A stretch of DNA of 6,045 nucleotides, from assembly GCA_945631445.1 (NCBI GenBank), contig CALZCR010000125.1, positions 1 through 6,045 on the forward strand. The letters are read 5' to 3'. This document shows, piece after piece, positions 1 to 5,211 of the stretch. The translations under genes were made by a program, and so were the position numbers. A model generated the notes under the pieces. It did no database searches and was not told the DNA's origin. It worked only from the letters and a program-made list of their open reading frames with translations. Every line of letters starts with the position of its first letter. Position 1 is the stretch's first letter. Source of the DNA: an uncultured Corynebacterium sp. Lineage in GTDB: Bacteria; Actinomycetota; Actinomycetes; Mycobacteriales; Mycobacteriaceae.

Positions 1-240
1 GAGGATCGGTCTTTCTTCACGGTGAGCAACGCGCGGTTCACCCGGGCGCTGTTGCCGGAGGCCACGGACGTGATCGTGGTGACGTCCCGGGATCACGTCC
101 ACCGCGCCGTCGTGGATTTCACGCTCGCCTTCGGCCCGGACGCTCAGGTGGCCGGCGTCGGTGCGCCCAATGATCCGCCGACCGCCCTCTCGGGCCAGCG
201 CGGGATCTACCTCGACGTGATGAAGTGGTATCTCGGCTGA
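1..240 (+). CDS. YdcF/DUF218-family protein, C-terminal part (5' truncated)
   Basis: The reading frame is open from base 1 and ends at TGA 238-240, giving 79 visible residues; the true start lies outside the window. The first visible residues EDRSFFTVSNARF match the DUF218 (ElyC/SanA/YdcF) pattern in which an E-(D/x)-x-S-x-x-T-x-x-N-A block is followed by a hydrophobic strand and VTS-x-x-H-x-x-RA. Here that second block reads VIVVTSRDHVHRA, at about residues 26-38. DUF218 proteins adopt a Rossmann-like fold and are often membrane-anchored; some members act in envelope or peptidoglycan-lipid homeostasis, but the activity of this one cannot be inferred. The GTG at 22 is an internal valine, because the conserved EDRS..T block lies before it. 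The family call rests on this C-terminal motif alone. Confidence 0.72.
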   Translation, partial: EDRSFFTVSNARFTRALLPEATDVIVVTSRDHVHRAVVDFTLAFGPDAQVAGVGAPNDPPTALSGQRGIYLDVMKWYLG

Positions 241-279
241 CCTGCGACTCTTACACTCGCCGGGTCCCCGCCCCAGGCG

Positions 280-285
280 TAGGAT
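280..285 (+). promoter_or_regulatory. Candidate -10 element upstream of the TetR gene
   Basis: TAGGAT fits the TANNNT pattern of actinobacterial housekeeping promoters and lies six bases before a GTG at 292, the spacing expected for a leaderless transcript. No good -35 is visible (TTACAC at 251-256 is too far upstream). The same bases contain AGGA, which could instead be a ribosome binding site for the GTG, so the call is ambiguous. Confidence 0.35.
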
Positions 286-291
286 GGCCCG

Positions 292-363
292 GTGAGCACG
301 GCCGTGGTGCTGCGTCATGCACAGCGTCGAGGCCCTCGACTCAGTCAGCAGGAAGGACGATGA
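292..363 (+). CDS. Possible 23-residue upstream ORF (leader peptide) of the TetR gene
   Basis: A GTG at 292 opens 23 codons ending at TGA 361-363, five bases (gene-free) before the TetR ATG at 368. The frame starts VSTAVVLRHAQRRGPR and has no cysteine, tryptophan or single-amino-acid run of the sort seen in classical attenuators. Support is positional: a TANNNT hexamer or AGGA sits just upstream, and the end is so close to the TetR start that ribosomes terminating here could reinitiate using the GGAAGG at 351-356. Two palindromes lie inside it. It may equally be chance open frame in a 5' leader. No homologue is recognised. Confidence 0.28.
   Translation: MSTAVVLRHAQRRGPRLSQQEGR
297..306. promoter_or_regulatory. 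Palindrome CACGGCCGTG, possible operator half of the TetR leader
   Basis: This is a perfect 10-bp inverted repeat without spacer, just downstream of the candidate -10 TAGGAT. It could be an operator, but GC-rich self-complementary decamers also arise by chance in this genome, so support is weak. Confidence 0.22.
326..340. promoter_or_regulatory. 15-bp inverted repeat GTCGAGG-C-CCTCGAC, candidate TetR operator
   Basis: Perfect 7-bp arms flank a single central base, ending 27 bases before the TetR start codon. TetR-family dimers commonly bind short palindromes in their own promoter or leader, and self-repression is the usual arrangement, so this is the best operator candidate in the window. 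At the RNA level it can also form a small hairpin close to the GGAAGG ribosome binding site. Which role applies, if either, is inference. Confidence 0.4.
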
Positions 364-367
364 CCCA

Positions 368-997
368 ATGAGTGAGCCGGTACGCCGGTTTAACCCGCAC
401 GAGGAACCCGATCACGCGCCGGCCGGGCCGGGGCGGCCGCGGGAGCGGGAGTACAGGCAGAAAATCATCGACGCCGCGCTGCGGCTGATTGACGCAGAAA
501 AGCCCGTCACCATCAACGCCTTGGTCATAGAGAGCGGCGTGTCGCGGGCGGCGATCTATCGCCGCTGGTCGTCGGTGACCTTGTTGATCGCGGAGGCGCT
601 CGACATCGGCCGCCCCGCCTATGAGGTCGACGTGTCCGGGGACCCCAAAGAAGTGATGAAGAACATCCTCTTCGACCGTTCGGACCAGGCGCGCGAGGCA
701 TACACCCAGCGTCGGTTCCGCAAGCGCGTGGAGATCGTGATGATCGACCGGGACGTGCAGATGGCGTATTGGCGCAAGCACGTCAGCAAGCGTCGGCAAG
801 CGGAGGCGAAGGCGCTGCAGGCGGGCATCGACCGTGGTCTGCTGCGGGCCGACCTGAATATCGAGGCCGCCTTGGACGCCCTCAACGGGATCTTCTACTA
901 CCAGGTGATCGCGCGCGGGGTCAGCAACTACGAGCCCGACGTGATCGCCCGCTGCGAGGACGCCTTCGACCTGGTGTGGCGCGGAATGGAGGCCTAA
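368..997 (+). CDS. TetR/AcrR-family transcriptional regulator
   Basis: This 209-residue protein is a DNA-binding, ligand-responsive repressor by family. The N-terminal helix-turn-helix spans about residues 28-78: YRQKIIDAALRLID is helix 1, INALVIESGVSRAAIYRRW forms the HTH with recognition helix around 59-68, and SSVTLLIAEAL is helix 4. A basic GPGRPRERE stretch (20-28) precedes it, as in many TetR proteins. The C-terminal part (about 100-209) is helical and resembles the TetR_C_11-type ligand domain, with RRFRKRVEIVMIDRD and RGLLRADLNIEAALDAL. The ATG at 368 is chosen over an in-frame ATG at 317 because GGAAGG lies at 351-356, 11 bases upstream, and the extra 17 residues look like leader sequence. 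The gene converges on the sirtuin and has no co-transcribed target, so its regulon is unknown; autoregulation through the 326-340 palindrome is plausible. Confidence 0.9.
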   Translation: MSEPVRRFNPHEEPDHAPAGPGRPREREYRQKIIDAALRLIDAEKPVTINALVIESGVSRAAIYRRWSSVTLLIAEALDIGRPAYEVDVSGDPKEVMKNILFDRSDQAREAYTQRRFRKRVEIVMIDRDVQMAYWRKHVSKRRQAEAKALQAGIDRGLLRADLNIEAALDALNGIFYYQVIARGVSNYEPDVIARCEDAFDLVWRGMEA

Positions 998-1764
998 CCG
1001 GCCGCGGGGCCGCCGGCGGCGTCGACGAGCTGCGGAAGCGCCTGCGCGGCGGTGCCTTCGACGAACACGGTGGCCACGGGGGTCAGGTCGCTGCGTTGCG
1101 GGGAGATCTCAATGATGGGGGTGCCCGCCTCGCGGGCGAGCAGCGGCAGCGAGGCGGCCGGTTGCACCACGCCCGAGGTGCCCACGATCACCACCAGGTC
1201 GGCCTCCTGCATGCGTTGTTCAGCGAGCCCCCATTCTTTTCCGGGCAGCGGTTCGCCGAACCACACCACTCCGGGGCGCACGAGGTTGCCGCACACCGGG
1301 CACGTCGGCGGCGCCAGGCTGGCCACGGGCTCCGCCAGCACGGGCACTTCCCCGCGCCACGGGCGTGAACAGATGGAGCAGCGGAACTCGAACAGTGACC
1401 CGTGCAGGTGCGCGACGTCCGAGGAGCCGGCCCGCTCATGCAGGTCATCGATGTTTTGGGTGGTCACGGTGACGTCCACGCCGTCGATGGCGGCCCAGTC
1501 CGCCAGCGCCTGGTGTCCGGCGTTGGGGCGCGCCTGGGCCACCAGCGAGCGCCGCCACAGGTACCATGCGTACATTGGCTCCGGATCGCGCGCCCAGGCG
1601 TCGATCGACGCCATCGCTTGTGGATCCACGTTTTCCCACAGGCCGGTCTGGGCGTCCCGGTACGTCGCGATCCCGGAGTCCGCCGACATTCCCGCGCCGG
1701 TGAAGACCTCGACGCGGGCCGCGCCACGTGCCAGCCGAAGGGCTTGCTCTGGAACATTGACCAT
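994..1764 (-). CDS. cobB: Sir2-family NAD-dependent protein deacylase (sirtuin)
   Basis: A cytoplasmic sirtuin of 256 residues, a normal length for bacterial CobB-type enzymes, which remove acyl groups from lysines using NAD and release nicotinamide and O-acyl-ADP-ribose. Seen motifs: GAGMSADSGI (23-32) and YRD (35-37) for NAD binding, TQNIDDLHERAG (102-113), catalytic His121 in LHG, a zinc site with Cys129/Cys132 and Cys155/Cys158, RPGVVWFGE (163-171), and GTSGVVQPA (195-203). Tyr68-x-x-Arg71 (YLWR) matches the Y-x-x-R pair that recognises the carboxylate of succyl- or malonyl-lysine in class III (SIRT5/CobB-type) sirtuins, so desuccinylase activity is likely in addition to deacetylation. 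The ATG at 1764 has only a weak GGAAA immediately upstream; a TACGCT hexamer seven bases before it suggests a leaderless start. Its TAG overlaps the TAA of the convergent TetR gene. Confidence 0.95.
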   Translation of the reverse strand: MVNVPEQALRLARGAARVEVFTGAGMSADSGIATYRDAQTGLWENVDPQAMASIDAWARDPEPMYAWYLWRRSLVAQARPNAGHQALADWAAIDGVDVTVTTQNIDDLHERAGSSDVAHLHGSLFEFRCSICSRPWRGEVPVLAEPVASLAPPTCPVCGNLVRPGVVWFGEPLPGKEWGLAEQRMQEADLVVIVGTSGVVQPAASLPLLAREAGTPIIEISPQRSDLTPVATVFVEGTAAQALPQLVDAAGGPAAG

Positions 1765-1771
1765 GGTTTCC

Positions 1772-1777
1772 AGCGTA
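1772..1777 (-). promoter_or_regulatory. Candidate -10 element for the sirtuin gene
   Basis: Read on the minus strand this is TACGCT (TANNNT), with seven bases between it and the ATG at 1764. That spacing would place transcription initiation at or very near the start codon. No -35 hexamer is convincing. It lies in the 72-bp spacer shared with the divergent DUF885 gene. Confidence 0.33.
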
Positions 1778-1822
1778 GCGGCGGTGTAGCTTGTCGGGTG
1801 GAGAATCGACCGTTTCGGTGGT

Positions 1823-1828
1823 TAGGAT
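1823..1828 (+). promoter_or_regulatory. Candidate -10 element for the DUF885-YCII unit
   Basis: TAGGAT, the same hexamer as at 280-285, ends eight bases before the ATG at 1837, consistent with a leaderless or nearly leaderless mRNA. No -35 is recognisable at 16-18 bases upstream. AGGA inside the hexamer, nine bases from the ATG, could alternatively act as a ribosome binding site on a transcript starting further upstream. Confidence 0.38.
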
Positions 1829-1836
1829 AGCCAGTC

Positions 1837-3522
1837 ATGAGTCAAGAGCCTCTCGTATCTGACGAGAATATGTCTCAATCACGCACCCCGTCCCTGTTGG
1901 ACGCCACGTGCGAGGGTTACGTCTACGATCTTGCGGCGCTTTCGCCGACCGACGCCACCGCCTGGGGCATCGCCGGCTATGACGGGCAGCTGCAGGATTT
2001 TTCGCCGGATTACTGGGAGTCCATCGCCGAGCGCACCCGCGAGATGATCGCGGACGTCGACGCGTTAAACGACGGCACCGACGATTCCGACGACGACGAT
2101 GACTTCGACGACGTCGACCATGTCACCGCCGCCGTCCTGCGCGATCGCCTGCGCATCGAGGCCGACCTGCATCACCGGGGCGAGTACCTGCGGCTGCTGA
2201 ACAATATCGAGTCCCCGGTCCAGATCATCCGCGATTCTTTCGCGCTGATGCCCACGGACACCGCGGAGCAGCTGGACAACATCCGTTCGCGGATGTCGCA
2301 GGTGCCGGCCGCGCTGGCCGGTTACCGGGAGTCGCTGGCCGAGGCCGCCGGCCACGGCATGGTCGCCGCGCACCGGCAGGTGGAGGCGGTCATCTCCCAG
2401 TGCGAGGACCTCTCGGACTCCGATTCGGTGCTCGAAGGCGTCGGCCTTGAGTCGGACGCCGCTGAAGTCGAACGTGCCAAGGACGCCTTCGCCGAGATGG
2501 CGGACTGGCTGTCCACGGAGATCGCTCCCCAGGCCCCGTACGAGGATTCCGTCGGCCGCGAGCGCTACGAGCTGTTCAGCCACTACTTCGTCGGCGACGT
2601 CGTCGATTTGGACGAGGCCTATGACTGGGGGATGCACGAGCTGCGCGCCCTGATCCAGGAGCAGAAGCGGGTCGTCGCCGATCTCTACGGCCCGGAGGTC
2701 TCCGTGCGGGCGGCCTACCGCAAGCTCAACCAAGACGAGCGCTACACCCTGAAGGGCACGGACGCGCTGGTGGAGTGGATGCAAAACGTCGCGGACCAGA
2801 CCATCGCGGACCTGCACGGCACGGAGTTCCACATCCCGGAGCCGGTGCGCGCCCTCGAGGCCCGCATCGACCCGGCTGGCTCCGGTTCGATCTTCTACAC
2901 CCCGCCCTCGGATGATTTCTCGCGCCCGGGCCGCATGTGGTGGTCCGTGCCCGCCGGCCAGGAAAACTTCCACACCTGGCAGGAGCTGACCACCGTCTTC
3001 CACGAAGGCGTGCCGGGGCACCACCTGCAGCTGGGGCAGGCGATCGCCGAGCGCGACAACCTCAACCTGTGGCGCCGGGTGGCCTGCTGGAACTCCGGCC
3101 ACGGCGAAGGCTGGGCGCTGTACGCCGAAACCCTGATGAAGGAGCTCGGCTACCACGAGGACCCGGGCAACTACCTGGGCTATCTGGATTCGCAGCGGCT
3201 GCGGCTGGCACGCGTGGTCTTGGACATCGGCGTGCACCTGTGTAAGAAGACCCCGGAGGGCACCGGCGTGTGGGACGGCTCCTACGCGAAGTCCTTCCTG
3301 CGGGAGAACACCGCCATGGACGACGTGAACCTGCACTTCGAGCTCGAGCGCTACCTCGGGTGGCCGGGGCAGGCCCCGTCGTACGCGCTGGGTCAGCGGC
3401 TGTGGCTGGAAACCCGGGAGGAGGCGCTGGCGCAGGGTCAGACGGCGCGTGAGTTCCACGCCAACGCGCTGCGTCTGGGCAGCGTGCCGATGTCGGTGCT
3501 GCGCGACGAGGTGCTCGACTGA
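1837..3522 (+). CDS. DUF885-family protein, putative zinc metallopeptidase
   Basis: A 561-residue protein of normal length for DUF885. The family hallmark FHEGVPGHHLQLG (His389, Glu390, His395/His396) is followed by GHGEGWALYAETLMKELG (Glu424), together resembling a gluzincin-like metal site with two histidines and a downstream glutamate. Other family blocks are YTPPSDDF, RLRLARVVLDIGVH (helix after the metal site) and RYLGWPGQAPSYALGQ near residues 504-519. It has no signal peptide or membrane segment, so a cytoplasmic peptidase or carboxypeptidase role is inferred; the substrate is unknown. An Asp-rich stretch (residues 79-94, 11 Asp of 16) interrupts the N-terminal helical region. ATG 1837 is preferred because of TAGGAT/AGGA just upstream; Met12 at 1870 is an alternative, since recognisable family-like sequence begins only around residue 15. 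The stop overlaps the YCII start by one base. Confidence 0.9.
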   Translation: MSQEPLVSDENMSQSRTPSLLDATCEGYVYDLAALSPTDATAWGIAGYDGQLQDFSPDYWESIAERTREMIADVDALNDGTDDSDDDDDFDDVDHVTAAVLRDRLRIEADLHHRGEYLRLLNNIESPVQIIRDSFALMPTDTAEQLDNIRSRMSQVPAALAGYRESLAEAAGHGMVAAHRQVEAVISQCEDLSDSDSVLEGVGLESDAAEVERAKDAFAEMADWLSTEIAPQAPYEDSVGRERYELFSHYFVGDVVDLDEAYDWGMHELRALIQEQKRVVADLYGPEVSVRAAYRKLNQDERYTLKGTDALVEWMQNVADQTIADLHGTEFHIPEPVRALEARIDPAGSGSIFYTPPSDDFSRPGRMWWSVPAGQENFHTWQELTTVFHEGVPGHHLQLGQAIAERDNLNLWRRVACWNSGHGEGWALYAETLMKELGYHEDPGNYLGYLDSQRLRLARVVLDIGVHLCKKTPEGTGVWDGSYAKSFLRENTAMDDVNLHFELERYLGWPGQAPSYALGQRLWLETREEALAQGQTAREFHANALRLGSVPMSVLRDEVLD

Positions 3523-3863
3523 TGTCCCATTACTTGCTGTCGGTCTATCTCGCCCCGGGGGATCGTGCCGCCGGCGGGGACCATTCCCCGCAGGAGGCCG
3601 CTCGGAAGGTGGCGTCTTTTGAGCGGGCGCTGAGCGACGCCGGCCAGTTGGTCTACGCGGGGGAGCTCGACGCCCCGGAGACGGCGGTCTACACCAGCGC
3701 GGGCGGCCAGCTCGGCGACGGCCCGCTGCACCCCGGGGCCGATCAGGTGGACGGTTTCTGGATCGTCGACGTGCCCACCCGCACCCAGGCCCAGGCGCTG
3801 GCGGTGCGCGCGGCGGACGCCTGCGGCAAGTCCGTGGCGCTGCGGCCGGTGCGCCCGCAGTAA
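3522..3863 (+). CDS. YCII-related (YciI/DGPF-type) domain protein
   Basis: A small soluble protein of 113 residues. The fold signature is a ferredoxin-like alpha/beta layout: opening strand HYLLSVYLAP (3-12), helix from PQEAARKVASFERALSDAG (23-41), strand LVYAGEL, then GDGPLHPGADQVDGFWIVDV (65-84), helix RTQAQALAVRAADA and closing strand SVALRPV. The DGP followed by a GFW-I-x-D strand is the DGPF/YCII pattern. YCII proteins are of mostly unknown activity; a few are small enzymes acting on aromatic-ring products, and others are linked to extracytoplasmic sigma factors. There is no sigma factor here. Start ATG 3522 shares its A with the upstream TGA (TGATG), and GAGG at 3508-3511 serves as ribosome binding site, so translation is probably coupled to the DUF885 gene and the two products likely work in the same process. 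Confidence 0.85.
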   Translation: MSHYLLSVYLAPGDRAAGGDHSPQEAARKVASFERALSDAGQLVYAGELDAPETAVYTSAGGQLGDGPLHPGADQVDGFWIVDVPTRTQAQALAVRAADACGKSVALRPVRPQ

Positions 3864-3878
3864 CTGACCTCAGGTCAG
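3864..3878. repeat. 15-bp palindrome CTGACCT-C-AGGTCAG at a convergent gene junction
   Basis: Perfect 7-bp arms with a one-base centre begin directly after the YCII stop (TAA 3861-3863) and run into the AbrB stop (TGA, 3877-3875 on the minus strand). As RNA it would form a 6-bp stem with a 3-base loop, with no T run on either side, so it is at best a weak bidirectional terminator. It is the only structure between the two genes. An operator is unlikely at this position, though it cannot be excluded. Confidence 0.4.
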
Positions 3879-4939
3879 CGAGCGTCGCCCCCGCGGGTGA
3901 ACAGCCGCAGGATGTGCGGCAGCCACCCGGCGACCAGCAGCACCGCTATCATCCGCACCAGTTGGATGGCGATGACCTCCGGCCCGGCGCCGCCTTCGGC
4001 GCCCAGGGCCAGCACCGTTTCCAGCGCGCCCGGGCTGGTGGCCAGATACGCCTCGAAGTAGGTGACGTCCAGCCACAGGGTCAGCGGCCAGGCGACCAGG
4101 GCGCAGGCGCCCATCATCACGAAGATGAACGTGAAGGTCATCGGCAGCTGCCGGGAGAAGACCTTCAAGGTGGGCACCGACAGCATGCCGCCGCACACCC
4201 AGCCGATGGCGAGAAACGACAAGATCTGCAGCGCCGCGGGCGGGGTCATGGTGTAGCCCTCCGGCAGCAGCAGGGAGATGACCACCGTGAGCAGCAGCGG
4301 GCCGAAGACGCTCGGCACCGGGATGCGCAGCACCCGGGCGATCGGCGCGCCGAGCAGGGCCACCAGGACGACGGCGCCGATCATCCACCAGCTGTCCTGC
4401 TCCCGGCCGACCGCCGCGGCGCCGTCCCCGGCGGGGGAGGTCAGCAACCCGGCGACCAGCGGCAGCGTCGCGGAGACGGTGAGCAGCCGCAGGTACTGCG
4501 TGAGGGAGACATAGCGGACGTCGGCGCCGACGTCTTGGGCGATGGCGGGCATCAGCGACGCCCCGCCGGCCAGCATCGACATGACTCCGCTGGCCTTGTC
4601 GATCTCCGGCCGGGCGCGCGCCAGGGACAGCCCCGCGATGAAAGTGACGGCGATGGACACCGCCGCCACCGCCAGGCCGGGCGGCAGGAGGCGGACCAGG
4701 TCGCCGAGCGGGACGCCGACCAGGGGCACGGCGGCGAGGATGCCGATGATGCCGCGGCTGAATTGGTAGAAGTGGTCGTTGACCTGGAGTTCTTCCCGGC
4801 TGAGCAGGGCCATGGCGCCGGCGCCGATGATCGCCGCCAGGATCCAGGCGGCGGGGACGTGGAAGTAGGACATGGTCCAGCCCAGCCCCAGGGAGACGGG
4901 CACCACGATCAGCCAGCGCACTGCGGTTGTCATTGTCAT
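3875..4939 (-). CDS. AbrB-family polytopic membrane protein
   Basis: The protein (354 residues from ATG 4939) is almost entirely hydrophobic helices and matches the AbrB family (PF05145, often mislabelled ammonia monooxygenase or AbrB regulator; unrelated to the Bacillus DNA-binding AbrB). The internal duplication is visible: HVPAAWILAAIIGAGAMALL (27-46) parallels IPVPSVFGPLLLTVVISLL (206-224), and SLMPAIAQDVGADVRYVSLTQYLR (128-151) parallels the GALETVLALG to IQLVRM block (304-330). Roughly nine to eleven membrane segments are expected; transport is presumed but the substrate is unknown. The frame is open back to an ATG at 5074, but those 45 extra residues are not membrane-like and cover a TATAAT promoter-like site, so ATG 4939 (or the second ATG at 4933) is preferred. 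Neither has a ribosome binding site; a 17-codon leader ORF overlaps the start as ATGA. Confidence 0.86.
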   Translation of the reverse strand: MTMTTAVRWLIVVPVSLGLGWTMSYFHVPAAWILAAIIGAGAMALLSREELQVNDHFYQFSRGIIGILAAVPLVGVPLGDLVRLLPPGLAVAAVSIAVTFIAGLSLARARPEIDKASGVMSMLAGGASLMPAIAQDVGADVRYVSLTQYLRLLTVSATLPLVAGLLTSPAGDGAAAVGREQDSWWMIGAVVLVALLGAPIARVLRIPVPSVFGPLLLTVVISLLLPEGYTMTPPAALQILSFLAIGWVCGGMLSVPTLKVFSRQLPMTFTFIFVMMGACALVAWPLTLWLDVTYFEAYLATSPGALETVLALGAEGGAGPEVIAIQLVRMIAVLLVAGWLPHILRLFTRGGDAR

Positions 4940-4989
4940 CGACAGGTAACTGTAGCCGTCGGCCACTGGCGCGGGGAAAGGTGTGACAT
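4936..4989 (-). CDS. Possible 17-residue leader ORF coupled to the AbrB gene
   Basis: On the minus strand an ATG at 4989-4987 opens MSHLSPRQWPTATVTCR and stops at TGA 4938-4936, overlapping the AbrB ATG (4939-4937) as ATGA. Its ATG lies 11 bases after the consensus TATAAT at 5006-5001, so the transcript would have only a very short or absent leader. The AbrB start lacks a ribosome binding site, so translation of this frame followed by termination-reinitiation is an attractive way to start AbrB. There is no SD motif before the leader ATG either. The peptide has no recognised homologue, and chance is a live alternative. Confidence 0.3.
   Translation of the reverse strand: MSHLSPRQWPTATVTCR
4949..4954 (-). 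promoter_or_regulatory. Alternative -10 candidate (TACAGT) immediately before AbrB
   Basis: Minus-strand TACAGT fits TANNNT and ends nine bases before the ATG at 4939, compatible with a leaderless AbrB message. It is a poorer candidate than the TATAAT further upstream and would exclude the leader ORF. Confidence 0.2.
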
Positions 4990-5000
4990 ATGCGGGGAGA

Positions 5001-5006
5001 ATTATA
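5001..5006 (-). promoter_or_regulatory. Consensus -10 element TATAAT driving AbrB
   Basis: The minus strand reads TATAAT exactly, in the most AT-rich patch of the window. A matching -35 is poor (TAACGA at 5030-5025, 18-base spacer). Initiation would be expected around 4993-4991, just before the leader-ORF ATG at 4989 and about 50 bases before the AbrB start. Confidence 0.5.
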
Positions 5007-5122
5007 TATTCAGCTGTGCTTGAATCGTTACCTGGTCGTTGTAGGGCAGAGACGTACCCTTCGAAAAGCAGCATATCCCCAGCTAGGACGGTATGGCGCT
5101 AGGCGAACACGGCGCCGCAGAC

Positions 5123-5136
5123 ACTTGCTGGCAAGT
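5123..5136. repeat. Inverted repeat ACTTGC-TG-GCAAGT
   Basis: Six-base perfect arms flank a two-base centre in the AbrB/68-residue spacer, 75 bases before the 5212 start. It could be a binding site for a dimeric regulator of the plus-strand gene. A related TTGGCAAAC occurs just before the 5212 ATG but does not repeat the palindrome. No known operator consensus is recognised. Confidence 0.3.
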
Positions 5137-5198
5137 CATCTAAGCCGGTTATACGGGACGCTCATCTTGTTTGTCAGCGCATTGCCAGAACTGGTGCT

Positions 5199-5204
5199 TA
5201 GATT
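5199..5204 (+). promoter_or_regulatory. Candidate -10 element for the 68-residue gene
   Basis: TAGATT (TANNNT) lies seven bases before the ATG at 5212, and no purine-rich ribosome binding site intervenes, which favours a leaderless mRNA. TTGTCA at 5171-5176 resembles a -35 but the 22-base spacing is long; TTGCCA at 5182-5187 is too close. Confidence 0.45.
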
Positions 5205-5211
5205 GGCAAAC

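Larger units (their letters stand above)
4940..5211. other. Divergent intergenic region between the AbrB and 68-residue genes
   Basis: This 272-bp spacer is visibly less GC-rich than the genes around it, especially at 5001-5030. It holds promoter-like elements for both neighbours (listed separately), a possible AbrB leader ORF, and the inverted repeat ACTTGC-TG-GCAAGT at 5123-5136. A plus-strand frame runs through it into the 68-residue gene, but the translated sequence is basic, low in structure and unlike a conserved protein. I see no tRNA, riboswitch or known RNA motif. Its length exceeds what two leaderless promoters need, so extra regulation is possible. Confidence 0.6.

Noticed and set aside
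22..240. A separate 72-residue protein starting at GTG 22
   Set aside because: The frame is open to base 1 and the conserved EDRS..T block of the DUF218 family precedes the GTG, so this is the tail of a longer gene.
317..367. TetR start at ATG 317
   Set aside because: ATG 368 has GGAAGG at a suitable distance, and the 17 extra residues overlap the palindromic leader.
1052..1830. Plus-strand frames opposite the sirtuin gene
   Set aside because: They are Ser/Thr/Arg/Ala-rich shadows with no motif, whereas the minus strand contains all sirtuin motifs in order.
2065..3459. Long minus-strand frame of 464 codons opposite the DUF885 gene
   Set aside because: It is the mirror of a GC-rich coding strand: rich in Arg, Val, Leu and Gly, with no recognisable motif, while the plus strand encodes clear DUF885 motifs.
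3914..5023. Long plus-strand frame of 369 codons opposite the AbrB gene
   Set aside because: The translation is a Gln/Arg/Gly/Asp/His-rich low-complexity sequence, typical of the antisense of hydrophobic helices; the minus strand gives a coherent duplicated membrane protein.
4940..5074. AbrB start at ATG 5074 with a 45-residue N-terminal extension
   Set aside because: The extension would span the TATAAT promoter-like site and the AT-rich patch, is not membrane-like, and lies outside the family domain that begins right after ATG 4939.
4990..5211. N-terminal extension of the 68-residue protein from ATG 4990
   Set aside because: The upstream part is basic and unstructured, and crosses promoter-like elements on both strands; acidic, structured sequence begins at ATG 5212.
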